Source: Simmondsia chinensis
Lineage: Eukaryota > Streptophyta > Magnoliopsida > Caryophyllales > Simmondsiaceae
NCBI GenBank assembly: GCA_018398585.1
Contig: JAGTTD010000022.1
Coordinates: 10,703,501-10,767,500 of the forward strand
DNA: 64,000 bases
Direction: 5' to 3'
A program made the translations under genes and the position numbers. Shown here in pieces: positions 45,950 through 58,330 of the stretch. The number at the start of each line of letters is the position of its first letter. The stretch's first letter is position 1. A model generated the notes under the pieces. It was not told where the DNA came from. It did no database searches and saw only the letters and a program-made list of their open reading frames with translations.

Positions 45950-47224
45950 GATTGAAGGGCAAGTTGTACATTGGGACTTCCACTGATCTCGGGCAACAAA
46001 TCATCTCTGCTTCATATGATTTTTCTTGGGGTGAACATTTCAAGGTGGATGGTACCTAACAGAGGCTCAAAGCCTATTTTAGTTGGTCCGGAATGAAGAA
46101 GGCGGTAAAGGACTTCGTTCAAACTTGTGAGACTTGTCAACAGACCAAATTGGGTGACAGTAGGTATCAAGGTCTCCTCTAATCTTTTCCTATTCCAGAT
46201 GGTGTGTGGCATAAGCATGGACTTCATTGAAGGCTTGCCAAAATCAGAGGGCAAGGAAGTCATATGGGTAGTTGTTGATCAATTCACTAAGTTTAGTCAA
46301 TTTGTAGCCTTGGCTAGACTAGTGATAGCTAAAAAGTTGGCAAGAAGCTTCCTTGACAACATCTACAAACTTCATGGATTGCCTCAATCCATAGTTTCAG
46401 ATCAAGATAAGCTCTTTACAAGTCAAATTTGGAAAGAGTTGTTCAACTTGCTGGGGACCACATTGGCTCTTAGTTCTTCCTACCATCCTCAGACTGATGG
46501 GCAAACAGGAAGAGTCAACCAATGCTTGGAACAATACCTCAGAAGCATGGTGTCTAATCATCCCAAGGTGTGGGCCAGGTGGCTGTCTCTAACTGAGTAC
46601 TGGTATAACAGTCATGCACATGTCTCGTTTGGGTATGATCCCCCAACACCTTTGATGCTTCAAGGAATGGTTTCATTAGTTCCTGAGGTTACTGAACTAG
46701 TGCAGCAGAGGCAGCAATTGATACAGCTACTGAAGGATAATCTTCACCACGCTCAGGCCAGAATGAAACTATATTCTAATAAGAAAAGGGTGGACAGGAA
46801 ATTTGAGGTGGGAGATATGGTGTATTTAAAGCTCCAACCATATAGGCAGTTCACTGTGCTTGTAAGAAAGAATGTGAAGTTGAATGCAAGGTTCTTTGGA
46901 CCATGTAAGATCTTAGAAAAGATTGGCAAGGTGGCTTATAAGCTGGAATTGCCTCCTAATTCTTATATTCACCCTGTTTTCCATGTGTCACTTCTGAAAA
47001 AACAGGCGAAGAAAGGTCATACAAGCTCTTCCCAACCTCCTGAAGTTGGTTCCAATGGATCTTTGCTGCTGCAACCTGCTGCTTTGTTGGGTTCCAGGAC
47101 AAGGCAACTCAAGGGCAGGAAGTTCAATGAAGTTCTAGTGCAATGGGCAAATCTAAGCAAGAAGAATGCAACGTGGGAAGAACCACATTTCTTGAAGATC
47201 CAATTTCCTAGCTTCCATTCTTAA
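45950..47224 (+). pseudogene. Gypsy integrase with chromodomain (element G)
   Basis: The zinc-binding part ends CETCQQTK. The core from about 46200 has MDFIEGLPKSEGKEVIWVVVD, IVSDQDKLFTSQIWKELF, and SSSYHPQTDGQTGRVNQCLEQYLR. The catalytic glutamate expected in DGQTE is glycine here. Next are a GPF-type region (FGPCKILEKIGKVAYKLELP, HPVFHVSLLKK) and a chromodomain-like end (EVLVQWANLSKKNATWEEPHFL). An open frame of 365 codons covers 46127-47224. A frameshift lies near 46195. Confidence 0.88.
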
Positions 47225-47253
47225 GGACCAGAATGTTTTTAAAAGGAAGGGAT

Positions 47254-47592
47254 TGTTATGTTTGTGCCCCTTTTTGATGTAACTGGTTGTATTGAAGTAT
47301 CATTGTAATAATTATGCTTGTAATGTTCAAAGTGTATGATCCGATAGTGGTGCCAATAGCAAGGTGTTAGTTAAGTCGGTTATAAAGCATCAATTTGATA
47401 TTGCATCTAGTTCAAGTATAAATAGTTTGTTAGAGTATAAGTGTGATTCATTCAATAAAAATCTAATCAATCTTAAGATATTTTCTCAATCTTCTCATCT
47501 ACTTCTCTTCTCCTTCAATTCTCATTCTCATCTTACCTCTTCAAACCCTAACACTCTCACGTTTAGGCTCCAATTTGATTGGAACCTTAACA
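47254..47592 (+). repeat. 3' LTR of gypsy G
   Basis: TGTTATGTTTG start, CCTTAACA end, followed by the duplication ACTTG. Confidence 0.92.
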
Positions 47593-48234
47593 ACTTGTTC
47601 CATGTTCCGGTCTGTATAGATGATATTATCTACCTGATGTCATACTAGGACCCTTATATTTTGGAGTAATCTCCTTTTTCTAGTATTTGCATCATTCGGT
47701 GGAATATCCTGCGAATTACAGTAGAGTTCTTATTTTTTCCTTCGAGGACTCATTAGAGTATTGCTCATTGTGACGACGTAGGTCTATTTCGGTGGGATGG
47801 TCCTTTGGTTAGAGGGACCTCGTTGTGCCTGGTTCTACTCTGCGGCACTCTTTTTGGGGTGTGGTAGTTGTGTGATCGTGACGACTTCTCCTCCTGGTTC
47901 CTCTACAAAAGTGTCCATTATTGATTCCTGATCCCTCGAGATTTTGGCACTTCGTACGTTGCGGGATTCTCGATCTTGGGTTGGTATCTCGTTATTTCCT
48001 ATGGAGGGGGGGATATACTACTATAGCTTGGATGGGCCTGATCATGGGCTCTTGGAGCGTTTGGGACAATATTCTTATATGGGTCTTCTTTCACTAAACC
48101 CGTATGTGGGAACACTTTACCCCGAGCTTCCGGGTCCGCATTGCCTTTCAGAGTGGTGTACTAGCCTTTTGGGATGTTCTTTTTTATTCTGTATTTTCGC
48201 TATTTTTATGTTGTTTGGTATTTTATGTGTCTGA
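47593..48234 (+). pseudogene. Captured F-box-like gene, left copy, part 2
   Basis: It continues part 1 beyond gypsy G: LFHVPVCIDDIIYLM, then frames matching the right copy, ending with the 96-codon stretch ILALRTLRDSRSWVG, GGIYYYSLDGPDHGLLERLG, YVGTLYPELPG. In F-box proteins of the FBA type such segments (a private W.L.DY. motif and a ...YY.LD... near the C-terminus) follow the substrate-binding region. Confidence 0.45.
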
Positions 48235-48422
48235 TCAGCAATGTACTTGTATTTGGGACAAAAACCCTTAACGGAATCTTTATTTAATCTCGGTCTGAAT
48301 TGAATTGTGCGTTTGTTTTATGTTTTCCATTTGATTTTTTCCTTTTTCTTTCTCCTCTTTTTTTTTTATACATATGTATTGTTATTTTGTTTTAAGTGCT
48401 TTTCTCCATAGACGGCACCAAC

Positions 48423-48975
48423 TGTTTTCGGTACAGGATTTTTAATGGAAGGTTAATCTCAAACCTCTTTTTATTAATTAAGGGATTAGATTCAAGAGTA
48501 TTCTGATGTAATACAAGAGTGGTTGAAAGAAAGAAAAAATGACTTGTCCTTCTCCAAAGATTTTGGGTGCTATTTATAGCCTTTATGGGTGGACTTTTCC
48601 AGTTATGTCGAGTATAGGGGTGTTTTTTGCCAGGTATGCCAATTCGGGGTGAGATGCCCTAGGTCAGGAGTTTTTAATCTCGAGTAGTTGTTTTCATGTG
48701 CGCTATGATGGGTAGTTGAGATAGTCAGTCACTTGGGTGAGGCCCGCAACTCGGGGCAAGATTCTCCTTGTGGTCAAGGATCCTGTCCTAGGTATTTGTT
48801 TAGGTGTCGATGATGATTCGCACTTGCGTTTTGGTGGAAAGATGGAACTGGATGGGGCAAGATGAAGATGTCTGTGGTCGTGGGTCAAAATGTAACTCGG
48901 TGGAGAGATGTATCCCGGAACCCAAAGGCCTTGTTGTTATTCTTTTATTCGGAGACTATTTGCGAGTTGTTATCA
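48423..48975 (-). repeat. LTR L2 of the Tat array
   Basis: TGTTTTCGG start, GTTATCA end. On the plus-strand left it is joined to a primer-binding-site-like GACGGCACCA and on the right to a CCCCC tract (minus-strand polypurine tract). It therefore serves as 5' LTR of the left unit and as 3' LTR of the right unit. Confidence 0.9.
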
Positions 48976-49134
48976 GTTAATCCCCCACCATTCCGCAAAT
49001 GATTTTTGTTTGCGGTTTGTATTGCGGCTTGCTATAAATATGGATGGGGAGGGGGATGCTTCTTTACTTGGTCTTCTTGATTTGAAAACTCATAAATCTT
49101 TTAAGTCATATTGCTTCCTAAGTTTAATCAACAA

Positions 49135-50334
49135 ATGGCGGAGTCTAAAGACGTAGCTTTCGAGATTTTTTCCTATTTTCTAGAAAATCTCTTTTGAAGT
49201 TTCGAACTTTGCCCCATCTTCATGCTCGGCTTATCAGCAATCATCATTTAATAGAGGCTCATGCATCTCATTCCTTAGATCGATATGTTAACGGTTTCCT
49301 CGTTCAGTCACGTGTCAGTTTTTCTGGGCACTCCAACCACGAGGTAGGTTTTGCCATAATCCTCTATGGATTTCCTTTTCGGTCATTAGAGGATTATGGG
49401 TTATCGTGGTGGCCGAGTCCTTTGTAGGGAGTTTAATCCGGTAGGCCCTTCTCACCTTTCTATCTTCAACCCAGCAACCTGCTTTTATCTTCCTCTGGGC
49501 TCGTTGACCGAAGGGGTCTTATCTCCGTATATTCAGTGCCCTATGACGGCTATTCTGGGGTGCCGAGGTTCTTCGATCTCCTTTGGCTTTTTTTTTTTTT
49601 TTTTTTTTGCATCTGCTGGTTTACGACCCTAGCTCGGGTTTGGCTGGAGGAGAGTTGCCCAACACTCATAAAGTCTTTGCATGGGAAGACGGTTGGATGT
49701 ACAAGGGTGAGCTATATGTTAGAAGAAGGAACTCGCTATTCCATGTTTCAGTCTGTATAGATGATATTATCTACCTGATGTAGGGCTAGGGCCCTTATAT
49801 TTTGGAGCAATCTCCCTTTTCCCGTACTTACATCATTCGGTGGAATATCCTTGGAACTACAACAAAGTTCTTTTTTTTTTCTTCGAGGATTGATAAGAGT
49901 ATTACCCATTATGAAGACACGGGTCTATTTCAATGGAATGGTCCTTTGGGCAGAGGGACCTTGTTGTGCCTGGTTCTGCTTCGCGGCTTGCTGTTTGGGG
50001 TATGGTTGTTACGTGATTATGACAACTTCTCCTCTTGATTCCTCTATAAAATGTCCATTACTGGTTCTTGGTCCCATGGGATTTTGGCGCTTCGTACATT
50101 ACGGGGTTCTCGATCTCGAGTCGGTATCTCGTTATTGCCTCAGAGGGGGGATATACCGCTTTCGCTTGGATGGGCCTGATCATGGGCTCTTGGACCGTTT
50201 GGGGTGATATTCTTACAGGGGTCTTTTTTCACTATACACATATGAGGGAACACTCTACCCCGAGCTACCAGGTCCGGCACTACCTTTTTAGAGCGGTGTA
50301 CTCGCCTTTTGGGATGTCCTTTTTTGTTCCGTAG
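49135..50334 (+). pseudogene. Captured F-box-like gene, right copy
   Basis: This is a second copy of the plus-strand gene in the 3' region of the full Tat unit. The ATG at 49135 begins MAESKDVAFEIFSYF. After frame changes follow KFRTLPHLHARLISNHHLIEAH, RVSFSGHSNHE, CREFNPVGPSHLSIFNPATCFYLP, WEDGWMYKGELYVRRRN, VCIDDIIYL, FGVWLLRDYDNFSSW and a C-terminal GPDHGLLDRLG. Size and order fit an intronless FBA-type F-box protein of about 380 residues (SCF ubiquitin-ligase subunits). A T-run (49589-49609) and several stops destroy it. Confidence 0.5.
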
Positions 50335-50499
50335 TTTTGTTGTTTCTTGTGTTGTTTTGTATTTTGAGTGTCTGATCAGCAATGTACTTATATTCGGGAT
50401 GAAAAACTTCAATGGAATCTTTATCTACTCTCAGTCTGAATTGAATTACGCGTTTGTCTTATGTTTTCTAATTTGATTTTTTCCTCTCTCTTTCTCCTC

Positions 50500-50501
50500 T
50501 T

Positions 50502-50555
<54 letters not shown>
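50500..50555. repeat. (TA)n(TG)n microsatellite
   Basis: About 8 TA followed by about 18 TG dinucleotides, absent from the otherwise matching left unit (near 48360-48390). Confidence 0.9.
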
Positions 50556-51433
50556 GTTTTTTTTAAGTGCTTTTTCTCCATTTTTTCTTGTCGGCTCTTG
50601 GAACGAACCCCCTCTTCTTGCCCATCTTTCTAATTTTCAGATTGAGAGGTCTCACCCATTCTTGGTAGATTTGCATTTTTTTTCCCAAGCTTTCTCCCCT
50701 TTCTAATTTCTTTTTCTTTCTTTTTCTCGTTTGGTTTATTCGATGCAGCAACACAAAAATTGGAGCCTGATTTCATCTTTTCTAACTTTGATTTGAAAGG
50801 GCTTTTGCTTCCCCATGTTTCCTAGGTAAGTCTTCTTTCTTTCCCTTGATTTTCTCTCCCATTTGTGGTGAGATTAGGTGTGATTAAGGGATTTTTACGT
50901 TTTGTAAAAAATGAGCCCTAATTTTTCTTTTTCTTCAAATCAGGCCTTTATCGGTGTGAACTGGAAGGAGCTTTTGCTCCCCGTGCTTCACGAGTAAGCC
51001 TTGGCCCTGATTACTCCAGGCCCTTTGTTGATTAAGGGCGAGATTTGGGGTTGTTTCCCTTTGTTGCTGTTGTCGAAGGGGTCTTACTCCCTCTTCTTCT
51101 CTCTCTCTCTCTCTATTTTTTTTAAACTAGGCTCCTTGGCGTAGTTGCTCATTACTTCTCGGCGCTTTCCAAGTAAGTCTTCGGACCTTGGTTTTCAAAT
51201 TTTTATTTTTTGTGTACGATGGTGGGTTTCGGCCCGAAATTGACTGATTTCTCTGACTGGGGTTCCATGGCAACCATGGAGGATGAGGGGATTTTGGGAG
51301 CCGGATTCTCATCTCCGATAGCAGCGTCCATTGTTACCTTAGCAAAAAAGGGATCTTGGGTGGAAGTAAGTTCGTTTAATTTTTACTTCTTTTTCTTCTT
51401 CCTTTTTTTCATAGCTTTCTTCCTATCTTCTCG
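50556..51433. other. Tat 3' region between two antisense ORFs
   Basis: Pyrimidine-rich stretch with several short plus-strand frames. Potential splice-like AGGTAAGTCTT and AGGTAAGT motifs recur around 50824 and 51173, hinting at an intron-containing antisense gene. No domain recognised. It is absent from the left unit, whose deletion starts here (match ends near 50580). Confidence 0.4.
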
Positions 51434-53700
51434 ATGGTACACAAACGTAGCCGTGTTGAGGCCTCTTCTTCCGAGGTTCAAAGTTAGGATGGATCGTCTC
51501 CTGAGGTGGAGGGTATTGCCTTGGATCTGTTAAATCGGTGTCCTCTGGATGAAAACTGTCCTTTGTCGGATAGGTTTTTTCGAGATTTTTCGGATTCGAC
51601 CCTTAGGGAATTTTGTGTCGAGTACTTTGGACGATTATGGTGTTGCTAGTCCAAAGTAATTTTTTTCTTGGATGATTATGAGGTGTGAGACTCCAGCCAA
51701 ACGATTGTCCTTTGTTCCCCAAGGAAGGGAGTTTTTCTATTCCAGTGGATTCTTTAGAGGCAGGCGTTCGCTTCCGCTGCCTCCTTTTGTAGAGCAGTTG
51801 CTCCAGCATTGTAACATTTGTCCTGGGCAGGTCACTTGTAATGGCATTAGGAATGTACATTGTTTATTGCTTACGAGTTATGTAAGTAGTTTTACTCCTA
51901 GGATTTTGGATATTCTTTTTAAGATTAGATATTTCAAGCACATGGTTGCTTTCGAGAGTGGGTGAGGTGTTTTATCTTCATTAAACATAATCCCTCTAAT
52001 GTAAAAAACTGAGAAAATAGGTTCCTTTGGATAAAGCCTCCTTCTCCTCCTCCGTTGTTGATGTCTAGGGTTACGATTCAATGTCCCTGTTCGATAAAAA
52101 AGGAGTCTTTTGACTTCTTGGGAAAAAGGGTCATCCGTTATTTTGACAAGAATTTTGCAGATGAAAGGTTTTTGGCTTCTAAGGAGCTGCTTGAACAAGA
52201 AATAGTGCTTGTTAAGGCTGACCTTTCTCAAAAGCTTTTTTCAGGTAATTGTTGCTTGCTTTTATGTTTTATTGGCTGTCTACGTGTTTGGTATTTGTTT
52301 TATTTGTCCATTTGTCGGATTTTGCTGACCCTTTTTTTCCCTTACTTTTTCAGCTGATGAATTGGCAGGTGTCAATACCGCCAATTTGTCTTCCCCAGCG
52401 GAGTCTTTAGAGGAACATTGCTCTTGGCATATTCCGATCATAATTGCCTTTTCAGTCGAGGTACGAAAAGATTTAGCCTGAGACTCCAGGGTATTTGTGG
52501 CTGCTCCTGTCCCAGAGCTTCTAGCAGAGTCAACATCGAAGAGAGCTTTGAAACGTGTTCATATTCATCCCTGAAGGTCCTCTCCCAACACTGCAAGTGA
52601 CTGCTCTTCTCGCCTCAAAACTGTCAAGGGTGGCGGAACTTCTCCGGAGTTTGTTGTTCCAGTGGGGATTCCTACTGCTGTGGCGAGGGTAGCAGTTAGG
52701 GAAACTACTGGTGCTCCTAAGGCCTTGGGCTCCTTAGGTTCGAATCTAATGGACCCTTCGCCGTCTTTCTTCGAGGGTCTTCCTGTGCATTCTCCTTGCG
52801 ATAGGCATCCTTCGTCCATGCCTGTCATCGAGGTGGTCTTTGATGTCCTTCAAGATTAATGCAGGCCTCCTCCTCCGGGTATCTTGAAGGCGAATACCAC
52901 TACTGCGGCGGATCCTTCCGCCACTGCGGAGAGTTTTGGTTCGTAAGTCTCAGCCCCGGAAAAGCTAGTCCTCCGATAATTTCCTACCATTCTACATTTA
53001 TGGACAACATTCAACCCTGTTGGGAGACATGTACGTGCCACCTATTTTCTAAAGACTCTGCTCGCTTGGACGAGATCTCTCCAGAGAACGCATCTATCCA
53101 TCTATCGTAGGTGACTATTATACCCTAGTTGTCGTGATCTTGGGGTTATCACGTTGAAAGAGGATCCTTTTGCTAACTCTTCTTTCTTCTTGCTTTTGGT
53201 GGCAGTTTTGCTCGCGATCAGCATTCTCCTATTCCTGTTGGAGGCAGTGTGCCCAGGAGGTGAGGGAATTTCAGCAATTGAGTGGTGAGCTCAAGTCTCG
53301 ATTGTCTTAATTGGATTTCATCATTTCGGAGCAAAACACTCATATCTCGATGCATGATGCACATATCTCGGAACAGGCTACTCGCATTTCGAAGCAAGAT
53401 GCTTGCATGTTGGAATAGACTGCTAGTATCTCAGAGCAAGATGCCTTTATTTTGGCTGTCCTAGAGCAGATTTGACGTGCCATCTCTGACTTTAACGAGG
53501 TCCAGAGTTCCGAGATTGATACTGGAAGGGCTTCAATACCTGAGTTAGCCTTACTGTAAAGAAAGCGAAGTACCTAAACCCAAATCTCGGGGTCCCATTC
53601 CTTCAAGAAGTTTGCCACTCTGTCTTAGAAGATGCAAAGTAGGGTAGGTTTAATGCAGCTAGCTCTTCGGACACCACGCATCCCGCCCCGCGTCAATGAG
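51434..53700 (+). pseudogene. Antisense ORF of the Tat element, coiled coil at the C-terminus
   Basis: The ATG at 51434 starts MVHKRSRVEASSSEVQS. Further frames read RLSFVPQGREFFYSSGFFRGR.SLPLPPFVEQLLQHCNICP, which resembles the 'putative gypsy type transposon' (Transposase_28) domain often encoded antisense in Tat/Ogre elements. Then come ESFDFLGKRVIRYFDKNFADERF and, at about 53260-53480, a repeated heptad-like ISEQDA.I unit (six imperfect copies), a probable coiled coil. A GTAATT...TTTTCAG pair at about 52246-52354 could be an intron. Numerous stops. The family assignment is from memory. Confidence 0.5.
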
Positions 53701-54040
53701 GGTTATTTTGTTTGTGTTTTTGTTGCTCCTCTCTTTTGTTTCTTGGAGGTTTCTATAAGGACTTTTTGGTTATCAGATGTCTTTTCCTCCAATTTTTTTT
53801 TTATTTTTATGCATAAGGTATATTCCAGAAGGAATACTTGGTGTGGAACAGATTGCATGGCTTTTTGCCCCCTTCCCCTTTTTTGGTATATGTATTACAT
53901 ATTGTTCTTTGTGTGATTTATCTGCGAAATGGTGTCTTGGATGATGAATTTAGGCACATCTCCCTCCCATGAGAAAGCCTCTGGCTTGAAAGTATTTCGT
54001 CTCTCGGAGAAATGACTCTTGTTTCGAATTTATACTATAT

Positions 54041-54160
54041 ACAACAACAACAACAGTCCTAGTGCCACAGGGGCTCTCGCACGAAGCAGGGTTTAGAGGG
54101 GTGGATGTACGCAGCCTTCCTCCTTCCGGGTGGAAAAGAGGCCGTTTCCGAGGACCCCCA
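54041..54160 (-). mobile_element. SINE copy without a head (120 bp)
   Basis: A perfect 19-bp duplication starting TTTCGAATTTATA (54022-54040 and 54161-54179) encloses just the shared body and (TTG)n tail. The 5' end lies within GGGGGTCCTCGG. It is therefore either 5'-truncated or represents the minimal unit. Confidence 0.9.
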
Positions 54161-54189
54161 TTTCGAATTTATACTATATGCCTAAAAAA

Positions 54190-54560
54190 AGGGCTTACAG
54201 TTTAGAATATTTTCTGTCTTAGGAGGGTTTTGCAGCTTGCATGCATTTTGCTTGCCTAAGAAGGGCTTACAGTTTAAATGTATCTCTCCAGCATGTTGTG
54301 CTTATGGCTTAAGTGTATCTCGCCAACCTATTGAAGGGCTTATGGTTGAAGTGTATCTCACCAACTTGTTGAAGGGCTTATGGCTTAAGTGTATCTCACC
54401 AGCTTGTTGAAGGGCTTATGGCTTAAGTGTATCTCATCTGTCTTGGAAGGGCTTATGGCTTAGGTATATTTCGCCCGCCTCTGAAGGGCTTATGGCTTTG
54501 GTATATTTTGCCCACCTTGGAAGGGCTTATGGCTTTGATATATTTCGCTTGCCTTGGAAC
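54190..54560. repeat. ~38 bp tandem repeat, GAAGGGCTTATGGCTTAAGTG
   Basis: Eight to nine units of GAAGGGCTTATGGCTTAAGTG followed by TATCTC.CCAGCTTGTT-like spacers, drifting toward TTTGGTATATTTCGCC in the last units. It lies between the SINE and the end of integrase. It is non-coding, on the 3' side of pol in element sense. Confidence 0.8.
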
Positions 54561-54904
54561 TAAGATGTGAGTTCTTACTTTTCCACTTGCAAGGAGACAG
54601 AGTCTTCACAAAAGGTAGAGTGCGTTTATATTCTCATCATGATTTCATATATATTATTTTCTTAAATTTAGAATATTCCATGTTCTTGGGATTGGGGTTT
54701 CATCAAGCTGCTGCAGACGGCATATGCTCCATCTCTTGTTGCCCGGCAGACCCTATAGGGTCCTTTCCAATTAGCGAATAATTTGCCGAGGTGATGTCCT
54801 GAGGACTCTGTTTGTCTTAGTACTAGTTCTCCCTCCTAGCTTCTCTTTTTTACTTTTTTTTTTAGCATATTCCCTTTTTTACTTTAAAGTATTTTGTCAT
54901 TCTC

Positions 54905-55650
54905 TACTTTTAAGGGATCATCCTAATCAATGCGTTCTCATGTGTTCCTTTCATCTCGTCCAATGACTGTCTTAATGCTTCTTCACTATGTTCTTGGTTG
55001 TAATCTCGAATTCGGATACTGGGCTCTCCCACTTCCACCGGTAGCACTGCCTCTGTGCCATACATAAGGTTGTATGGGGTTTCTCCTGTGGCATTTCGTA
55101 TCATGGTCCTGTAGGCCTATAATACGCAAGGTAATTCTTCTACCCGATTCCCTTTGGCTTTGTCCAATCGACGTTTCAATCCTGAAAGGATATGTTTATT
55201 GGAAAATTCTGCTTGGTCATTGCTTTGCGGGTGCGCTACTGAGATGTAGTTTATCTTTACCCCCAAGTTTCCATAGTATCCACAACGAGTTATGATTCCT
55301 TTCTAGAGAAAATGTTGGGCAGTGTGGTCTGTAATCTGGGCCATCAATTCGACTTCTAACCACTTTCTAAAGTAATCTATAGCCATGATGATGTATTTTC
55401 TTTGTCCGGTCGCTTTGGGGTATGGTTTCGAGATATTTATTCCCCATTAGGCGAAAGGAATGGGGTTGAGTATGGGCTGGAGGAAAAATGCAAGCGTGTG
55501 AATTATTGAAGCGTGTTTATGGCATTTCTCATATTTCTGGATGAGGTCTTGCGCATCTCTCTTCATAGTGGGCCAATAATACCCAGATCGTAATGCCTTG
55601 TTTGTAAGTGCTTGGCTTCCGAGATGTTTCCCACAAATGCCTTCATGAAT
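54905..55650 (-). pseudogene. Tat-lineage integrase
   Basis: The minus strand gives GICGKHLGSQALTNKALRSGYYWPTM (H2C2 zinc region), a CHKHA, QRKYIIMAIDYFRKWLEVE (first catalytic D), a shortened segment where TDNG.QF is expected, SVAHPQSNDQAEFSNKHIL (E present), and NATGETPYNLMYGTEAVLPVEVGEPS, the signature of Tat-lineage integrases. The second catalytic aspartate is lost by a deletion. Some stops occur. Confidence 0.85.
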
Positions 55651-56480
55651 TCCTTTAGGACGTATTTCCCTTTTTCTTTGCTAACGCATTTCAACATAGG
55701 ATGCACGAAAGATCTTTTGCATATGTCTTCATCAATTAGTACTAACCACGGGACCCTTTTTGGACCCGTCTTGCTCCTAGTTGGTCGTTATGGAGGATCC
55801 CTTTTTTTATGAACTCAATGATAGGGCGCCGCCAATCATCGATGGTTCGGATTTGTATCACTCTTTCCTGTGAAGATGAGCTTCGGCATGAAATCTGGAC
55901 ATCTTCTATCAGGACAGCGGGATCTAAATGCTTTTCTTCTAATTCTGAGCTAGCAATCCGGTTTGAGGTATGAGGTGAATTTTGAAGTAGGAAAATGCCT
56001 TTACTACCTTGTTTACTATCTTCAGGTATTATGATGATGGCGCTTCTTGCCCCATAAATCCCCTGGACTTGCTTGACAACCAGCTGAGAATCACTAAATA
56101 CCTCTACTGCAGTGCTTTTGCTTTTTTTGCCATCCTCAACTCGTGAAAGAATGCCTCGTATTTGGCTTTGTTGTTGCTGGTTCTGAACTTAAATCTTAGT
56201 GCGTAGGGGAAGTGTTGTCTTTTGAGTGAGATGAGCAGGATCCTACCCTGCATCTCCAATTATTTGAGGATCTGTCGAAGTATTATTTCTATGACTTTTC
56301 CAAGACGTCCAGTGAAGCGTTGTTGGTGAATGAGCATTCAGCTAAGAAGTCAACCAGCGCTTGTGCCTTGATTGCGATCCGTGATTCGAACAACGTATCA
56401 TATTCGGAGAGTTCGACTGCCCAAGTTAACATTCTTCCCGAACATTCCAACTGTTGGAGCTATTTTTGTAAAGGTTGGTC
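55651..56480 (-). pseudogene. Tat-lineage RNase H region
   Basis: The minus strand reads FRTSNNNKAKYEAFFHELRMAKK (family F.ASNNEAEYEALL.GL..A) near 56100-56200, and a degraded acidic tether region on both sides. The catalytic E of the EYEAL motif is visible. The upstream D is in a frameshifted part. Confidence 0.65.
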
Positions 56481-57440
56481 AGTCCTTACCCAAACATGAT
56501 ACGCCTGGAAGTAGGGTCGGAGTTTTCAGGCAGCCATAATGAAGGCATAGGCAAGCTTTTCAATGTGGGGATATCGTGTCTCAGCGTCTTTCAGTATTTG
56601 ACTTACGAAGTAGATTGGCTATTGAAGGTTCTCTTTCTCAAATATTAGCATGGCGCTCATTGTATCGTCAGATGCCGAGGTGTACATAACCAATTCTTCT
56701 CCCGGGATGGGTTTAGACATGGTTGGGAGTTTTGCTAGGTCATAGGATTTGTCCCATTCAAATTTCTCCCTTGGAAAAAGGAAAGGGATCGATCGGTTAA
56801 CCGACTGATGAATCTATTGAGGGCGGTTAAGCAACCTGTCAACTTCTGGATATCCTTTGGTGTCTTTAGGGTCTCCATTCTTAGTATTGCGTTTACCTTG
56901 GCGGGGTTAGCTTCTATCCCTCTTGAGTTCATGATGAAGCCTAGGAACTTTCCTTTTAGAATAGCGAACACGCAGTTATTCGGGTTTAAATGCATCCCGT
57001 GTACCTTGAGCATCTCTAGGGTTTCCCTCAAGTCGCCGATGTGGTCCGGGGCTTTCTTAGTTGTTATTATCATGTCATCGACATATACCTCTAATTTCCT
57101 CCCTATCTATTGCCGGAAGACGTGATTTACTAGCCGTTGGTATGTAGCACCTACGTTTTTCAATTCGAACGGCATTACGCGGAAGCATTATGTGCCTTCG
57201 TGGGTGATGAAGGACATTTTTTTCCTTGTCGTCTGGGTTCATCGCGATCTGGTGGTATCTGGAGAATGCGTCTAGGAAGCTAAATAGTGCATTTCCAACC
57301 TTGAACTCGACAAGCTGGTCTATTTTGGGTGGGGGAAATGAATCCTCGGGACAAGCTTTGTTTAGGTCGGTGAAGTTGATGCACATTCGCCAATTCCCGT
57401 TTTGCTTTTTTTTTTTACTAGGACCACATTCGCTAGCCAT
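56481..57440 (-). pseudogene. Tat-lineage reverse transcriptase
   Basis: NWRMCINFTDLNKACPEDSFPPPKIDQLVE, FSFLDAFSRYHQI, a frameshift at an A-run in DDKEKN, then (other frame) MPFELKNVGATYQRLVNHVF, and the intact catalytic box YVDDMIITTK near 57065-57090, followed by LKGKFLGFIMNSRGIEANPAKV and LTGCLTALNRFISR. Conserved order and motifs of the Tat lineage. A stop lies just before the YVDD segment. Confidence 0.88.
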
Positions 57441-57696
57441 TCAAGGTAAAACTTCTCATATAAAGTTTGTTTTCAGGAGTTTCCGATTTTCCTCACTTAT
57501 GGGTTGATTTCATTCTGCACAAAAGTTGCGGTTTTTTTTTTTTTTTTTTTTTGCTTTACTGGCCTCTTTTCTGGCTGGACGTTTAGATGGTGGCAAATGA
57601 TTTTATTGTCTATTCCCGACATTTCATCTGCTGAGTATAAGAAAACTTCTTGCTATTGTTGAAGTACTGGTTGGATTTGATCCTGGACGTCCATGT

Positions 57697-58330
57697 TTAG
57701 TTGTGCTCCCATTCAGACCGATTTCTTGGCTCGACCTCGACCTCGACCTCGGTGGTTTCTTCCGGGTCCAGCTTCTTCTCCTTCTCACCTTCCGTCTTCT
57801 TCGGCTCTGAGGTATCTCGGGTATAATAACAGCTGCGAGCTATCCGTTGACACCCTCTGATAGTCAGAACATTCCCTTCATCTATCTCAAATTTCATGGC
57901 TAGGTGGTAGGTTGACACCACTGCTTTTAGTGAATTCAACACTAGGCGTCCTAGAATGGCATTGAAAGCTGAGCTCACTGCCACTATATGGAATTCGACC
58001 TTAAGCGCCTGCTCCCGTCTTTTGTCTCTTGAGAGGATACCAAGGCTTATAGCACCCAGTGGACTGGCAACTACTCCGAAGAAACCCGCGAGAGTTCTGA
58101 TTACAGGGGTCAGCTTTTCAGGCAAGATCTTCATTTGTTCAAAGCAATGGAGAAAAGGATGCTAACCGAGCTTCCTTGGTCGGCCAAGACTCTTTGGATA
58201 GAGAAATCGCGGATTTCTATGGTAATGACCATGGGGTCTTCTTGTGGAATCCTAACATTTTCAAGATCGCCTTGGGTAAAGGTTAGGGGTTGACATTTTC
58301 TGACTTTGTCTTTGCCTCTTCCTAGAGTTT
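57697..58330 (-). pseudogene. Tat-lineage protease
   Basis: The minus strand reads VRIPQEDPMVITIEIRDFSIQRVLADQGSSVSILF (family LVD.GSS..IL; the aspartate is kept) and then, in an overlapping frame, RTLAGFFGVVASPLGAISL, FHIVAVSSAFNAILGRLVLNSLKAVVSTYHLAMKF, and a C-terminal glutamate-rich tail. A frameshift near 58131 separates the active-site part from the rest. Confidence 0.8.

Larger units (their letters stand above)
42026..47592 (+). mobile_element. Ty3/gypsy chromovirus G, full length
   Basis: LTRs of 349 and 339 bp, a perfect duplication ACTTG (42021-42025 and 47593-47597), primer-binding site TGGTATCAGAGCC, and purine tract AAAAGGAAGGGA before the right LTR. The interior encodes gag, protease, RT, RNase H, integrase and a C-terminal chromodomain, so it is a chromovirus. 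The frame from the ATG at 42439 is kept as far as about 45600 with only in-frame stops. Frameshifts occur near 45602 and near 46195. It lies in the same orientation as the F-box fragment it interrupts. Confidence 0.92.
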